A stretch of DNA of 64,000 bases from the NCBI GenBank assembly GCA_009841145.1, contig VXMJ01000062.1:1-64000 (forward strand). The letters are read 5' to 3'. The translations under genes and the position numbers were made by a program. The notes under the pieces are model-generated. The model was not told the DNA's origin, did not search any database, and worked only from the letters and a program-made list of their open reading frames with translations. Source of the stretch: Caldilineaceae bacterium SB0661_bin_34. GTDB taxonomy: Bacteria; Chloroflexota; Anaerolineae; Caldilineales; Caldilineaceae. Positions 18,792-29,500 of the stretch are shown one piece after another (position 1 is the stretch's first letter; every line of letters begins with the position of its first letter).

Positions 18792-20008
18792 GCCACCTCC
18801 AGTGCCTGGCGGAAGTCTGCCAGCAAATCGTCTGTGTCCTCAATTCCGCAGGCAACGCGGATCAGTCCCTTGCCGATGCCAATGGCCTTCCGTTCGGTGG
18901 ATGTCTGATCAAAGTGGGACAGCAGCCATGGCTGGTGCACGAGAGTCTCGGTGGCTCCCAGGCTCCCTCCGAGCATGGCCAACTGCAGCCGGTCGTTGAC
19001 GGCCGCCGCCGTTTCGTGGTCCCCCAGATCGAAGCTCACAACACCGCCAAATCCCTCCATGAACCGGATCGCGGTCAAGTGCTGAGGGTGCGACTCGAGG
19101 CCTGCGTACCAGACCCTGCCGACTTTGGGATGGCACTCCAGCATCTCCGCCAAGGCTTGCGCGTTGGCGTTGTGTCTTGCCATGCGCAAGCCAAACGTCT
19201 TCAAGCCGCGGATTATGCTGTAGGCCGTGTGGCTGTCCAATACACACCCCAACTGGGTTTGAACCCCGCGGAGACCCGCGATTTCCCAAAGGTCGCCGGT
19301 GATGGAGCCGGCCATCAAGTCATTGTGGCCTGCCAGATACTTTGTCACACTGTGGATGACGAAGTCGATGCCGTGGACCAGCGGTTTGCAGTTGTACGGA
19401 GTGGCGAACGTGCTGTCCACAATTGTGACCGCGCCACAGCGCCTGCCAATCCGGGCTAGGTGTTCAAGATCGGTGCAGTAGTTGAAGGGGTTCGATGGCG
19501 ACTCGACCAGGATTGCGGCGGTATCCGAGCGCACTGCTTCTTCCAGCGCATCCGGACAGCCGGTTTCAACGAGCGATACCTCCACGCCGAACCGCGTCAG
19601 CAGTTCGCAGGCGAACTGGCAGGTGACCCGGTACAGGCTGTCGCTGAGCACCAGGTGGTCGCCTGCCTTCAGCACGTACAGCAGCAGTCCGTTCACGGCT
19701 GCCATGCCGCTGGATGTCAGAATGGTATCGACGTCCAAGTCCGTGCCGGCCGCTTCCAGGTCCGTAAGCTTGCATTCGGCCGCCCGGCGCGTCGGGTTCG
19801 TGTTTCGGGCGTAGTCGGGCCGTTCGCTGCCTGCCCGGTGCCGTTCCTCCACAAACTCCGCCATTTCCGCCGTGGACGCGAACGGAAACATGACCCCGGT
19901 CACGATTGGCTCCGTGACACTGAGGGACGATCGCCTGCGCGGTTCGCCTCCATGTACGCTACGCGTGGACGGTCCTGGCCCTGGCACGCTGGAGTGTTGG
20001 CTGGTCAC
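18788..20008 (-). CDS. Cys/Met metabolism PLP-dependent enzyme (cystathionine gamma-synthase/lyase type)
   Basis: 406 residues, fold-type I PLP enzyme. The Schiff-base lysine lies in HSVTKYLAGHNDLMAG, the cofactor-stacking region in SSGMAAVNGLLL, and the Asp that pairs with the pyridine nitrogen in IVDSTFATPYNCKPL. It acts in transsulfuration or in O-acylhomoserine/cysteine metabolism; family members are hard to tell apart by eye. GTG start at 20008. It is the only sulfur amino-acid gene in the neighbourhood, though the adjacent glutaredoxin is functionally compatible. Confidence 0.88.
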   Translation of the reverse strand: MTSQHSSVPGPGPSTRSVHGGEPRRRSSLSVTEPIVTGVMFPFASTAEMAEFVEERHRAGSERPDYARNTNPTRRAAECKLTDLEAAGTDLDVDTILTSSGMAAVNGLLLYVLKAGDHLVLSDSLYRVTCQFACELLTRFGVEVSLVETGCPDALEEAVRSDTAAILVESPSNPFNYCTDLEHLARIGRRCGAVTIVDSTFATPYNCKPLVHGIDFVIHSVTKYLAGHNDLMAGSITGDLWEIAGLRGVQTQLGCVLDSHTAYSIIRGLKTFGLRMARHNANAQALAEMLECHPKVGRVWYAGLESHPQHLTAIRFMEGFGGVVSFDLGDHETAAAVNDRLQLAMLGGSLGATETLVHQPWLLSHFDQTSTERKAIGIGKGLIRVACGIEDTDDLLADFRQALEVA

Positions 20009-20252
20009 GGGTGGGATCTAACTGCGTCTGGATTCAGGGATGGCCAACAGCCGGGTGCCGCCTGCGCGGCCGCACAAAGTCTACCGTAGCACCAACGATT
20101 GAGGAGTGCATCTTCCGGCCCTTGTCTCTCGATGGGATTGGACCGACCAACGTTGCCGCCAAGTGCATGGGTAGGATGAGCTCTGGGGCCGAGCCGCCGG
20201 CACAAGGGCCGTCGAAAGTGGTATTCGGTTTCCCTTGTGTCAAGACGGTTAC

Positions 20253-20258
20253 TATAAT
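20253..20258 (+). promoter_or_regulatory. Candidate -10 box upstream of the PhyH gene
   Basis: A perfect TATAAT sits about 60 bp before the chosen ATG of the PhyH gene, within the 300-bp region divergent from the PLP enzyme gene. No good -35 lies at 16-18 bp; the best T-rich match is weak. The rest of 20009-20317 shows no gene. Confidence 0.4.
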
Positions 20259-20317
20259 TGTCGCTGCACGGCACGAACAGATGCCGCCCCACGAACAGCC
20301 AAGGGCTGCCAATTCCC

Positions 20318-21181
20318 ATGGAAATGCAAGCGGTCGGTACATTCGACGATGGTGGGCGCGAACCCTATCCCGAGGGCTTGTATGACACCATCGGTCTTGC
20401 CGAGTATGTTCCGACGATGGCGGATATCGGGCCTGATGAAGTCGCGTTCTTCAGTGAGAACGGGTATCTGGCGGTTGAGAAGTGGCTGTCCCTGTCCCGG
20501 TTGGACACGGCCTTGGACGCGCTCATGTCGTTGCTCGACGGCGCAAACCCCGATTTCAAGGGCGTGGTCTACGAAAAAATTGCCCGGGACCATGACCTGG
20601 CCGGGATGGCGGCAACGCGCAAGCAGGACTTCGTGCGCAAGTTCTGGCGCTTCGTGGAGTTCCATCCCAGCCTGATGGAGTTGGCCCTGGATCCCGAACT
20701 GCTTGGGGTGGTCAACTCTTTGATTGGCGAAACGCCACTCCTATTTCAGGACATGGCATTGCTGAAACCGCCGCGCATCGGCCGCGAGAAACCTTGGCAC
20801 CAGGATCACGCCTACTTCAACTACGACTTGGACACCCGCGTGGCAGGGGTCTGGATCGCCTTGGACGAAGCCACTGAGGACAACGGCTGCATGGTGATTG
20901 TGCCCGGTTCCCACAGGAAGGGACCGGTCATCCACTTCAAGCGGCGCGACTGGCAGATCTGCGACACCGATGCCCGCCAAGATCCTCCGGTGGCCGTGCC
21001 GCTGCCACCGGGCGGAGTTCTGTTCTTCGCAAGCCTGCTCCACCACGGCACTCCGACCAACCGATCGGATTCGCGCCGGCGAGCCGTTCAGTTTCATTAC
21101 TGTCCGGAGAGTGCTCGCAAACAGGCGCACGAAAAGCGGCTACAGGTTTTTGGTGCCGAGGGCAAGGACGTAACCTGCTGA
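20318..21181 (+). CDS. Phytanoyl-CoA dioxygenase (PhyH) family oxygenase
   Basis: 287 residues from ATG 20318; the frame is open back to 20258 but the extra residues do not look like the family. It is an Fe(II)/2-oxoglutarate-dependent oxygenase with a double-stranded beta-helix. The iron-binding H-x-D is in PWHQDHAYFNYD, and the distal His and 2-oxoglutarate-binding Arg are in HHGTPTNRSDSRRRAVQ. Bacterial PhyH proteins hydroxylate many substrates besides phytanoyl-CoA, so specificity is open. It stands alone on its strand; the next gene downstream is a decayed adenosyltransferase in the opposite orientation. Confidence 0.9.
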   Translation: MEMQAVGTFDDGGREPYPEGLYDTIGLAEYVPTMADIGPDEVAFFSENGYLAVEKWLSLSRLDTALDALMSLLDGANPDFKGVVYEKIARDHDLAGMAATRKQDFVRKFWRFVEFHPSLMELALDPELLGVVNSLIGETPLLFQDMALLKPPRIGREKPWHQDHAYFNYDLDTRVAGVWIALDEATEDNGCMVIVPGSHRKGPVIHFKRRDWQICDTDARQDPPVAVPLPPGGVLFFASLLHHGTPTNRSDSRRRAVQFHYCPESARKQAHEKRLQVFGAEGKDVTC

Positions 21182-21326
21182 AAGGTACGGCAATCGGCCG
21201 CACGACCTCCGTTTCGGAGTTCGCCGTCCCAATCTGCTGATCGCGAATTGGGCACGACAGTACTCTCATCCTTTGGTATCGGATCCGGGTCCCGATCTCG
21301 ACGGGATGGGGGTGCTCGGAGGACGT

Positions 21327-21813
21327 TCAGTGTGGCTCGGGATCCCAAAGAGTTTCAGGTTGATGTGTCTGGTTGGCCAGGCGCATCCACATGAACAGGG
21401 CATCCGACAGGCGGTTCAGGTAGTGTAGGCCAGTCTCTCGGACCGGACTCTCGCTGTCGAGTGTCACAAGTCGGCGTTCGGCCCGGCGACAGATGGTGCG
21501 TGCCAGGTACAGGTTGGCCCCGGCGACCGACCCACCAGGGAGAATGATGTTCCGCAAGGGCCCCAGCCGGAACGCAATGCGATCCATCGACTCCTCAAGC
21601 CCAAGCCGCAGCACGTCTTCGTCCCGAACCAACAGCACCCCGATGGTTGTTCCGACGGTCGGCCGAAGCCGCGGCCACACCCAAAGCCGCAATTCAGTTC
21701 GTCCAGTTCCCCCAGAAGCTCGGTTCTGTGTCCTTGGGCACGGGCATGCCGTCGCTCAGTTGCGTCCGGCTGTTGTCTCCGGACTTCGTGTAGATGGATG
21801 TCAATCTGGGCAT
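21327..21813 (-). pseudogene. Decayed cob(I)alamin adenosyltransferase (PduO type)
   Basis: Recognisable pieces of a PduO-type ATP:cob(I)alamin adenosyltransferase occur in three frames. The N-terminus MPRLTSIYTKSGDNSRTQLS (from 21813) ends in a stop. The next block GELDELNCGFG lies in a second frame. The C-terminal core, with LRNIILPGGSVAGANLYLAR and TICRRAERRLVTL, lies in a third frame to the stop at 21327. The helix between the second and third blocks is largely missing. Total span is about 162 codons against the usual 180-190. Two frame changes plus an internal loss point to a pseudogene rather than a single sequencing error. Confidence 0.75.
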
Positions 21814-21884
21814 CGGTCGGACCGATTCGCATCTGGCAACTGCCCCCGGGGCAGGCCAAGGCCTTTCGCTGTTGAACAACCCAC

Positions 21885-21890
21885 TATAAT
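21885..21890 (+). promoter_or_regulatory. Candidate -10 box for ftsH
   Basis: A perfect TATAAT lies 44 bp before the ftsH start, in a context (ACTATAAT) shared with the box upstream of the PhyH gene. The -35 position is poor. It lies just beyond the 5' end of the decayed adenosyltransferase gene on the other strand. Confidence 0.4.
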
Positions 21891-21934
21891 CGGCGATCAT
21901 ATGGAATGTCTCGCTCCGGAATGGTGAGTGCAGT

Positions 21935-23788
21935 TTGAGTGCCAAACGCAGCCGATACCTCGTTTACAGCCTGATACTGGTGGCAGCCATTGCCCTGCTG
22001 TTCAATCTGTCCGTCCGCATGCGCGGCACCACGGACGAACTGCCGCTCAGCACGCTGGCCAGCCAGATCAGCCAGGGCGCGATTGAACAGGTTGTCATTA
22101 GGGGCGACCAGATCAAGGTGGTCAACCGTTTGGAAGGCCAGTCGCGAATCAGCCGTAAGGAATCGGGCATCGCGCTTTCCGAAGCCCTCAACATTCTCGG
22201 CGTGTCGCCTGCGGACCTGCAGGATGTTACGTTCATCTCCGACGTGCCCAGTTCCGCTGGTCGGTGGCTCGGGCTTGTCTTCAATTTGCTGCCGGTCATC
22301 TTCATCGGCGGACTGTTTCTCCTGATCATGCGGCAAAGCCAAGGCGCAAACTCCCAGGCCATGATGTTCGGCAAGAGCAAGGCGCGCATGGTAATGGGCG
22401 AGACCATCCCCTTTAACTTCCAGGCCGTGGCCGGCAACGACGAGGCCAAGGAGGAGTTGCAGGAGGTTGTGGAGTTTCTCCAGGAACCGCAGAAGTTCAT
22501 TGAACTGGGTGCTCGCATTCCGGCCGGGGTTCTGCTCGTGGGGCCTCCGGGTACCGGGAAGACACTGATGGCTAAGGCGGCTGCCGGCGAAGCCAACGTG
22601 CCGTTCTTTACCATCTCCGGTTCCGAATTCGTTGAGATGTTTGTCGGGGTCGGTGCGAGCCGAGTCCGCGACTTGTTCGACCAAGCCCGCAAGGCCAGCC
22701 CCTGCATCATCTTCATCGACGAAATTGATGCCGTTGGCCGCTACCGCGGCACCGGACTGGGAGGTTCCCACGACGAACGGGAACAAACCCTCAACCAGAT
22801 CCTGGTCGAGATGGACGGGTTCGATACGGACACCAGCGTCATCATGATTGCGGCCACCAATCGTCCCGATATTCTTGACCCGGCTCTGTTGCGTCCGGGC
22901 CGCTTCGACCGACGCGTAGTCATGGACCGCCCCGATATCAAGGGCCGCAAGTCCATACTTGACGTGCACATCCGGGGCAAGCCCGTCAGCCCGGACATCG
23001 ATCTGGCCGCGATTGCACGGCAAAGCCCAGGACTGGTTGGCGCCGACCTTGAAAACGTGGTCAACGAAAGTGCAATTTTGGCGGCCCGGGCCGGACGCGA
23101 CGCCATTACCATGGCTGATTTGCAGGAAGCCTTGGAGCGCGTGGCCCTGGGCGGTCCCCAGCGCCGCAGCCGGATCATCACGGACGAGGAGAAGCGAATC
23201 GTTGCCTATCACGAGGCGGGCCATGCGCTTGTGGCCAGGCTCAGCGAACACGCCGATCCCGTGCACCTGATCACCATCATGGCCCGGGGTATGGCTGGCG
23301 GGTACACGATGATGGTGCCCGAAAACGACCGGTTTCTCGTGCCCCGCAGCTGGTTCCTCAGCCAGCTGGACGTGAGTTTGGGGGGGCGCGTTGCCGAGGA
23401 AATCGAATTCGGCAGCATAACCAACGGAGCATCCGGCGACATCCAGCAGCTGACTTCCATGGTTCGGGCGATGGTAACGCGGTATGCGATGACCGACGAC
23501 ATGGGCCAAGTTCAATATGGCCAGCAGCAGGAACTTGTGTTCCTGGGCAGGGACATGGCCGAACAGCGCAGTTACAGCGCAGCCACCGGCGAGACGATCG
23601 ACGGAAGGATCCGCACGATTGTCCAAGAGTCCCATGCCCGGGTGGCCGAGTTGTTGAAGCAGCACAAGGAACAGCTTGACGCTGTTGCCGCAGCGCTGCT
23701 GACCCACGAAACTCTCAACAGGGAAGAGTTTGAAATCGTCTTCAGCGGCGATGCACTCCCGGAACCTGACTTGGAGGCCATGACTTAG
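21935..23788 (+). CDS. ftsH: ATP-dependent zinc metalloprotease FtsH
   Basis: 617 residues, normal length. TTG start with a GGTGAG-like sequence five bases upstream. Two membrane helices (about residues 9-26 and 110-130) flank the short extracytoplasmic domain. The AAA+ module has Walker A GPPGTGKT at 203-210, Walker [10 protein letters not shown] and the second region of homology with RPGRFDRR. The zinc site HEAGH starts at residue 426, with the third ligand Asp further on in the SGDIQQLT region. It is a membrane-anchored hexameric protease for quality control of membrane and regulatory proteins. gcvT follows after 40 bp on the same strand. Confidence 0.97.
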   Translation: MSAKRSRYLVYSLILVAAIALLFNLSVRMRGTTDELPLSTLASQISQGAIEQVVIRGDQIKVVNRLEGQSRISRKESGIALSEALNILGVSPADLQDVTFISDVPSSAGRWLGLVFNLLPVIFIGGLFLLIMRQSQGANSQAMMFGKSKARMVMGETIPFNFQAVAGNDEAKEELQEVVEFLQEPQKFIELGARIPAGVLLVGPPGTGKTLMAKAAAGEANVPFFTISGSEFVEMFVGVGASRVRDLFDQARKASPCIIFIDEIDAVGRYRGTGLGGSHDEREQTLNQILVEMDGFDTDTSVIMIAATNRPDILDPALLRPGRFDRRVVMDRPDIKGRKSILDVHIRGKPVSPDIDLAAIARQSPGLVGADLENVVNESAILAARAGRDAITMADLQEALERVALGGPQRRSRIITDEEKRIVAYHEAGHALVARLSEHADPVHLITIMARGMAGGYTMMVPENDRFLVPRSWFLSQLDVSLGGRVAEEIEFGSITNGASGDIQQLTSMVRAMVTRYAMTDDMGQVQYGQQQELVFLGRDMAEQRSYSAATGETIDGRIRTIVQESHARVAELLKQHKEQLDAVAAALLTHETLNREEFEIVFSGDALPEPDLEAMT

Positions 23789-23828
23789 GTCTGGCCTCAG
23801 CCGTTCAGCCATCCACTTCCGGCCATCG

Positions 23829-24914
23829 ATGTTGCAGACAGGCCTGTACGACCTGCACGTTGCGTTGCAGGCCCGCATGGTTGCCTACTCCGGGTGGTCG
23901 ATGCCCGTGCAGTATGCGGCGGGCCCCATCAAGGAGCACTTGGCCGTCCGCAAGGCGGGAGGGTTGTTTGATGTCTCTCACATGGCGCGGTTGGAATTGC
24001 GCGGCACCGGGGTTGCAGACTTTCTCCTGCGTGTTCTGACCCGCAGTGTGGCGCGACGCAAACCCGGAGACGCCGTCTACAGTCTGATGACCTACGGCGA
24101 CGGGACCGTAATCGACGACCTGATCGCGGTAAGGAAGGAAGATGGCTGGTTGCTGGTGGCCAATGCCGTCAACCGGCACAAGGACCTGGAATGGTTGCGA
24201 CGACAGGCCAACGGACATGAAGTCGACATCGTTGACGTCACGGAACAAACCTCGATGCTCGCGGTTCAGGGTCCAGATGCGGTGCGGTTGGTTTCGCAGG
24301 TTCTGAGGATCGATGCGGGAAGCCTTCGCCGGTTCAAGGCCCGGACCACAACCTGGGAATCGAAATCGGTTCTCATTACCCGGACCGGCTATACCGGGGA
24401 GGATGGATTTGAACTGGTCCTTCCTCGCACTGTGGGAAGCAGCCTGTTTCAACACCTGCTGGAGACGGGGAGCCCGCGAGGTTGGCTACCCTGCGGACTG
24501 GCGGCACGGGATTCCCTCAGGTTGGAGGCCTGCCTGCCGCTCTACGGGCATGAAATCAGCCAGGACATCAACCCGGTGGAGGCGGATCTGGCATGGGCCG
24601 TGTCCTTCCGCAATCCCAGGTTCATCGGCCGGGATGCGTTGCTCAAGGCATGGCTCGAACCACCCACACGCAGGCTGTGCGCCTTCCGGATGGAGGACCG
24701 AGGCGTGCCGCGCGCCGGTTACGCCGTTTATGATCAGGAGCGGCGGATTGGTACGGTTACATCCGGAAACAAGAGTCCGACCCTTGATCAATTCATCGGC
24801 ATGGCGCTGTGTGATGCCTCGGCAACCCAAATGGAAGGGTTTACGGTGGAAATCCGAGGGCGGCGCCTGTCCGCGTTGGTAGTACCCAAGCCTTTCTACT
24901 CCCGGCCTGCCTAA
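23829..24914 (+). CDS. gcvT: Aminomethyltransferase (glycine cleavage system T protein)
   Basis: 361 residues. T protein transfers the aminomethyl carbon from the lipoyl arm of H protein to tetrahydrofolate and releases ammonia. Family features are YSGWSMPVQYAAGPIKEHLA near the N-terminus, FDVSHMARLEL, TSMLAVQGP, the TRTGYTGEDGFELVLP block and LEACLPLYGHEI. It sits 43 bp before gcvH; gcvP is about 18 kb away in this window, on the other strand. No clear ribosome-binding site is seen. Confidence 0.95.
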   Translation: MLQTGLYDLHVALQARMVAYSGWSMPVQYAAGPIKEHLAVRKAGGLFDVSHMARLELRGTGVADFLLRVLTRSVARRKPGDAVYSLMTYGDGTVIDDLIAVRKEDGWLLVANAVNRHKDLEWLRRQANGHEVDIVDVTEQTSMLAVQGPDAVRLVSQVLRIDAGSLRRFKARTTTWESKSVLITRTGYTGEDGFELVLPRTVGSSLFQHLLETGSPRGWLPCGLAARDSLRLEACLPLYGHEISQDINPVEADLAWAVSFRNPRFIGRDALLKAWLEPPTRRLCAFRMEDRGVPRAGYAVYDQERRIGTVTSGNKSPTLDQFIGMALCDASATQMEGFTVEIRGRRLSALVVPKPFYSRPA

Positions 24915-24956
24915 GCGGGTCGGCAACTGGAATCCCAGCAAGCGCATCATCTCACC

Positions 24957-25343
24957 ATGACCGGTTTTTCAGTTCCCTCCGATTTGCTGTATGCATCCAC
25001 GCACGAGTGGTGCGACCGACAGGACGATGTAGTTACCGTTGGCATCACCGACTACGCCCAAGACCAGCTCAGCGACGTGGTGTTTGTCGAATTGCCGGAG
25101 GTGGGCGAGGATTTCGAAACTGGGCAAACCATGGCCACAGTCGAGTCGGTGAAAGCCGCGGCGGACATCTACGCGCCCGTGGCGGGCAGGGTGACCGAAG
25201 TCAACGGGACCCTTTTGGACAACCCCGAGGAGATTAACTCCGATCCCTATGGCAGTTGGTTCCTCAAGCTGGAGGTTGCGCCCGGTCCGGGCAATCCGGA
25301 CCTTTTGGATGCATCCGGGTACCGGGATCTGACCGAGACCTAG
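24957..25343 (+). CDS. gcvH: Glycine cleavage system H protein (lipoyl carrier)
   Basis: 128 residues, normal length. The lipoylation lysine is K66 in TVESVKAAADIY. It has the usual beginning STHEWCDRQDD and GITDYAQDQLSDVVFVELP. It shuttles the aminomethyl group and reducing equivalents among the P, T and L proteins. It lies between gcvT and the J-like membrane protein, all on the plus strand. Confidence 0.96.
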   Translation: MTGFSVPSDLLYASTHEWCDRQDDVVTVGITDYAQDQLSDVVFVELPEVGEDFETGQTMATVESVKAAADIYAPVAGRVTEVNGTLLDNPEEINSDPYGSWFLKLEVAPGPGNPDLLDASGYRDLTET

Positions 25344-25364
25344 AGGCTGCGGGCCAAATATGCC

Positions 25365-26573
25365 ATGTTCGGACATGGCCAAGCCATGGCGACAGTCCAC
25401 AAGGTGCCTCCAAAGAAGTTGGCGACAGAGGCGGACGTTGATCAGCTATGGGCCAGGATCCTTCGAAAGCGCCACGCAGGCCACGCATTCCACTACGATG
25501 TGCTGGAGGTGCCGTTGGACGCCTCCCATGAAGAGATCAGGGTTGCCTATCGCTCATGGATGATTCGGCTGGACCGGTTCGAGACCAAAGACCCAGACGT
25601 TGAGAGTCTTCGCCGGAAGGTAGAAAACGCTTGGGCTGTCCTGTCCGATCCCGTCCGGCGGGAACGGTACGATGCCGGTGTCCGCGGAATGCGGGAGACC
25701 GGCCGTCGTTTCGCACCATCGTCGGAGATCGGCCGCGCTGCCGACCGGTGGACACCGGAATCACCAGACTACCTTGGTCTCAGGCAGACATCCGAGCGGC
25801 TGGAAGTTCTCGATGTGCTGAAAGTGGTGAATGGATCGATTGAATTCCGACCGGTTCCGAGCCGCACCAACCAGGTTCTTCTGCACCGGAAATTGCTGGC
25901 GGTTTTGCCGGCGGAGGAACTGCGATTCGATGCCCTGCGCCAACTCTGGATGGTACCCGCCCATCGATTGGCGGCGTTGCGGAGCGTGTTCCAGAATGTG
26001 GATTCTCTTCTGGAACAGGCAGGTCGCGACAGGATCGGCTTCAAGCTCCCGGATTACACGGTTCCGCAGAAAACCACTGAGGTTCAAGAACGTCCGCCCA
26101 AGCCTACTTTCCGCGTTCCAGAGCAGGTCGCACCAACAGGTCAACAGCCGTTCTATACCATCATCGTAGTTGCGCTGGTATTGCTGACGGGCTGGAACCT
26201 CTACGTGGCCGCGGACAACAGCCGGACGGCCGCGGCCGAAGCCACTGCGCAAGCATCGGTACCGGTGCCGGTTATCACACCAATTCCGATTGTCCAGCCA
26301 ACTGCAGCACCCGTTCCGGAACCGACCCCGGTTGTCTTGGCGGCTCGCACTGCCTATCCTCGGGTGCACCTCCGGCGCAGACCGGATCTCAATGCCTACT
26401 CCCTGACCTTGCTCCTGGCCGGAGAGGAATTGGAAGCGCTGGGCCGGTCAGCTGACACAAACGGCAACGCATGGATTCGCATCCGCCGGGGCGACTACCT
26501 GGGATGGTCCGCTGCCTGGACTCTCGAATTGGAAGGCGAAGCAGGTCAGTTGCCGGTTCTGGAGGCGCAGTAG
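25365..26573 (+). CDS. Membrane protein with J-like domain, one TM helix and a C-terminal SH3-type domain
   Basis: 402 residues (395 from the second ATG at 25386). Residues about 43-105 resemble a DnaJ J domain: HYDVLEVPLDASHEEIRVAY, then AWAVLSDPVRRERYD, but the HPD tripeptide that stimulates DnaK is absent (the loop reads RLDRFETKDPD). A mixed central region of ~150 residues of unknown fold follows, then one membrane helix (~262-283, FYTIIVVALVLLTGWNLYVA), a Pro/Val/Thr-rich linker, and a C-terminal bacterial SH3-type domain with VHLRRRPDLNAY and GDYLGWSAAW. This predicts an inside J-like part and an outside SH3 part, perhaps contacting the cell wall. The convergent neighbour encodes a cell-wall synthase. 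Confidence 0.8.
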   Translation: MFGHGQAMATVHKVPPKKLATEADVDQLWARILRKRHAGHAFHYDVLEVPLDASHEEIRVAYRSWMIRLDRFETKDPDVESLRRKVENAWAVLSDPVRRERYDAGVRGMRETGRRFAPSSEIGRAADRWTPESPDYLGLRQTSERLEVLDVLKVVNGSIEFRPVPSRTNQVLLHRKLLAVLPAEELRFDALRQLWMVPAHRLAALRSVFQNVDSLLEQAGRDRIGFKLPDYTVPQKTTEVQERPPKPTFRVPEQVAPTGQQPFYTIIVVALVLLTGWNLYVAADNSRTAAAEATAQASVPVPVITPIPIVQPTAAPVPEPTPVVLAARTAYPRVHLRRRPDLNAYSLTLLLAGEELEALGRSADTNGNAWIRIRRGDYLGWSAAWTLELEGEAGQLPVLEAQ

Positions 26574-26593
26574 TCCCTGTACCCGGGATCGGA

Positions 26594-29500
26594 TTATTGG
26601 TTCGGTTCCGAGTGGTGGACGTAGAAGTACTGTGTTTCCGTTTCGGTTTTGTTACCGGCCCTATCGTACACCTTGATTTGCAGTGCCACCCGTTCCAAAT
26701 AGAAACCATCGGCCGTGTAAATCGCGCCAAAGCCGCTGTCAAACCGACGCATGCGGCCGCGCTTGATGCGGGAGTCGTCGCTGTCGAAGTCGGGTAGCCA
26801 ATCGACGGTTTCCTCCAGAACGACCTGTACCTCCCCCAGAATCTGGCCGGTATCTTCATCGGTCACCTGCTTGACCCCTTGGACCGGCGGGTTGCTCAAC
26901 TGTGCCGAGGGAACATCCCGCATTTCAATCTTCCACCGTTCGTTGAAGGGCGCCACCGCGCTGGTCTTGACCAACTCGTCGTTGATCCAGAACTCGACGC
27001 GATCGATCGACCCCTCGTCAAAGGCAGTGACATGAATGTTGACCTGCTCGTCCTCCCCTTCGACAAAGACCGCATTGGGCTCAGGAGCGGCTGTGGCAAC
27101 CTCGGGCCGGGTGTTGTCCAGGACCAAGGGCACGGCCACGCGTTCCACGATGCCGTTGCGGTACCGGGCCACCAGCGCCAAGTTGTAGAGACCGTCCGGC
27201 CAATCCCAGGAATGCACATGGGCAAGGGCATCGTGGAGGGTTCGCCCGTTGCCGTTGGCCAGCACGGATGCCGGTGTGCTGAAATCGGCAGGTCCCAGTT
27301 CCAGATGCCAGTCGGTTACGTTGGCATCCGAGACGAAGCCGGTGACCGGAAAATCCTGTCGCAAGTACAGTGCAGAGCCGGGTGACGTGATGGCCAGGGT
27401 GCCGGCTGTGTTCGTGCGGACGGTTGGCAGATTGGCGGTAGGCGGCTGGGGCAATCCGCTCTCCACGACCCAGTCATGGGCCTCCAGGGGCAGGATTTGG
27501 AAGAAACGCGTCTCCCGGTTCTCGGGAGGTGTCGAGGCATCCGCCAGTTCTCCGGACTGCCTGTTGATCTCAAACCCTTGCCAGATGTTGTCCGGTCGTG
27601 TGGGTTCTGTTCCCTCGACGAACATTTCCCAGCGCTGTGCCTGGCAAGCATCGGTGGGTTTCAGGCCGCTGGGAGTGCAGACCAGACTGCGCACAATACC
27701 GGGAGGCAGTTCGTACCACCGGACTGGCTTGTCCTTGTGGTACTCGTTCATGACTGCGTTCCAAATGGGCCCGGCACCGGTCAGGCCCGACAACTCCTCC
27801 ATTGGTGTGTTGTCCGTGTTTCCGATCCAGACCCCGATCGCCAACTGCGGAGTGTAGCCAAGGGCCCACGCGTCCCGAATGTTGTTTGTCGTGCCGGTCT
27901 TGGCTGCCACCGGCCGGTCGCGCAGGGTCAAATCGGACTGGTAGCCAAATGCCAGGGCCCGTGACTGGTCGTCGGAAAGGATGTCGGTGACAATGTAGTG
28001 GATTTGGGGTGACAACACGGTGGCCTTGGTTGGTTCTCCCATGGAGTGGAGCACGTTGCCGTCGGCGTCGGATACCTCCAGGATGGATACGGGATCGATC
28101 GTGCGAAAACCCGCCTTTTGGTCTGCCACCGGAACTGGTTGTCCAGCCATCACGCCGCGGTTGCCGAGCACGCTATAGGCATACGTATGGTCCAGAAGGG
28201 CAATCTCGCCACCTCCCAGAACCAAGCTCAGGCCATAGAACTGCGAGCCGCGGTTCAACCCGGTGATACCGAGTCGGTGCGATGTGCGAATGGCGTCCCC
28301 CACCCCGACCTTGTCCATGATTTTGATGCTGGGAATGTTGTAGGACCTGGCCAGAGCCGTACGCAGCGAAACTGGGCCGTGGTATTGCCGATCGAAATTC
28401 TCAGGTACGTAAATGCTGCCGTTTTCCAATTCGAACGGGGTGCGCACGTCCAACAGCATTTCAGCAGCAGTCATTCCGTTTTCCAATCCTGCGATGTAGA
28501 CATACGGCTTGAAGCTTGAACCGGGTTGCCGATCGGCCAGGGATACATTGACCTGTCCGTCGATGGTTCGGTCCTCGTAATCCAGGGAACCCATCATGAC
28601 CAGGATTTCGCCCGATTCTGGTTCAATGGCCACTACCGACGCGTTCGATACGTTCTTACCGGTGTTGGCCAGGCGCCGGACAGTGTCGCGGCTGGTCTCT
28701 TCGGCAAACCTGTGCAGGTCCAGGTCGAGTGTGGAGCGGACCGACAAGCCGTGTTTCCATATATAGAACGGCTCGGCCACGGTGTTGAACTTGCGCTGGA
28801 GTTCCTCCAACACGTAGATACTGAAGTGGGGAGCCAGGCGCAGGTCGAACCGCTCGGCGGCCCCGCTAGCGTAGACAAGCTCCTCGGCGAAGGCGTCATC
28901 CGCCTCCGCTTGGGTGATGTAGCCTGCATCCACCATGCCGTTGAGCGTGATGCCCTGCCGTTCCTTGGCCCGTTCCGGGCTGAAATAGGGATTGAGTGCC
29001 TGGTACTGGGGGATCAGGGCCAGCATCGATGCCTCGGCCAGTGAAAGATCCGAGCTGCTCTTGTCGAAGTAGACATGGCTGGCGGCTTCGATGCCGTACG
29101 CAAGATTGCCGTAGAAGTTGAAGTTCAGATACCACTCGAGGATCTGTTCCTTGCTGTGGCGGCGCGTCAGCTCCATTGCCAGGATCAGTTCCTTGATCTT
29201 CCGCGCATAGCTGCGCTGGGCCCGCTGTTCTACCGGAATGGCCACGTTTTTGATTAGTTGTTGCGTGATCGAGGAACCGCCCTGTACTTCGCCACCAGTC
29301 AGGTTGGACAGGAATGCCCTCGTGATGCCACGCAGCGAAATGCCGGGATTGGTCCAGTAAGTGCGATCTTCCATGGCGATCGCCGATTTCCAAATCCACG
29401 GGGACATGTCCTCCAGCGCGACGTACGTGCGATCGCCACTAAAGGGTCTTGGATCGAGGCTGATCAGCAGCAGGTGCTCCCCGGTTCGATCGTAGATCCG

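Noticed and set aside
21884-23878. 664-codon minus-strand open frame opposite ftsH
   Set aside because: It is an antisense shadow of the strongly supported ftsH frame and has no family features.
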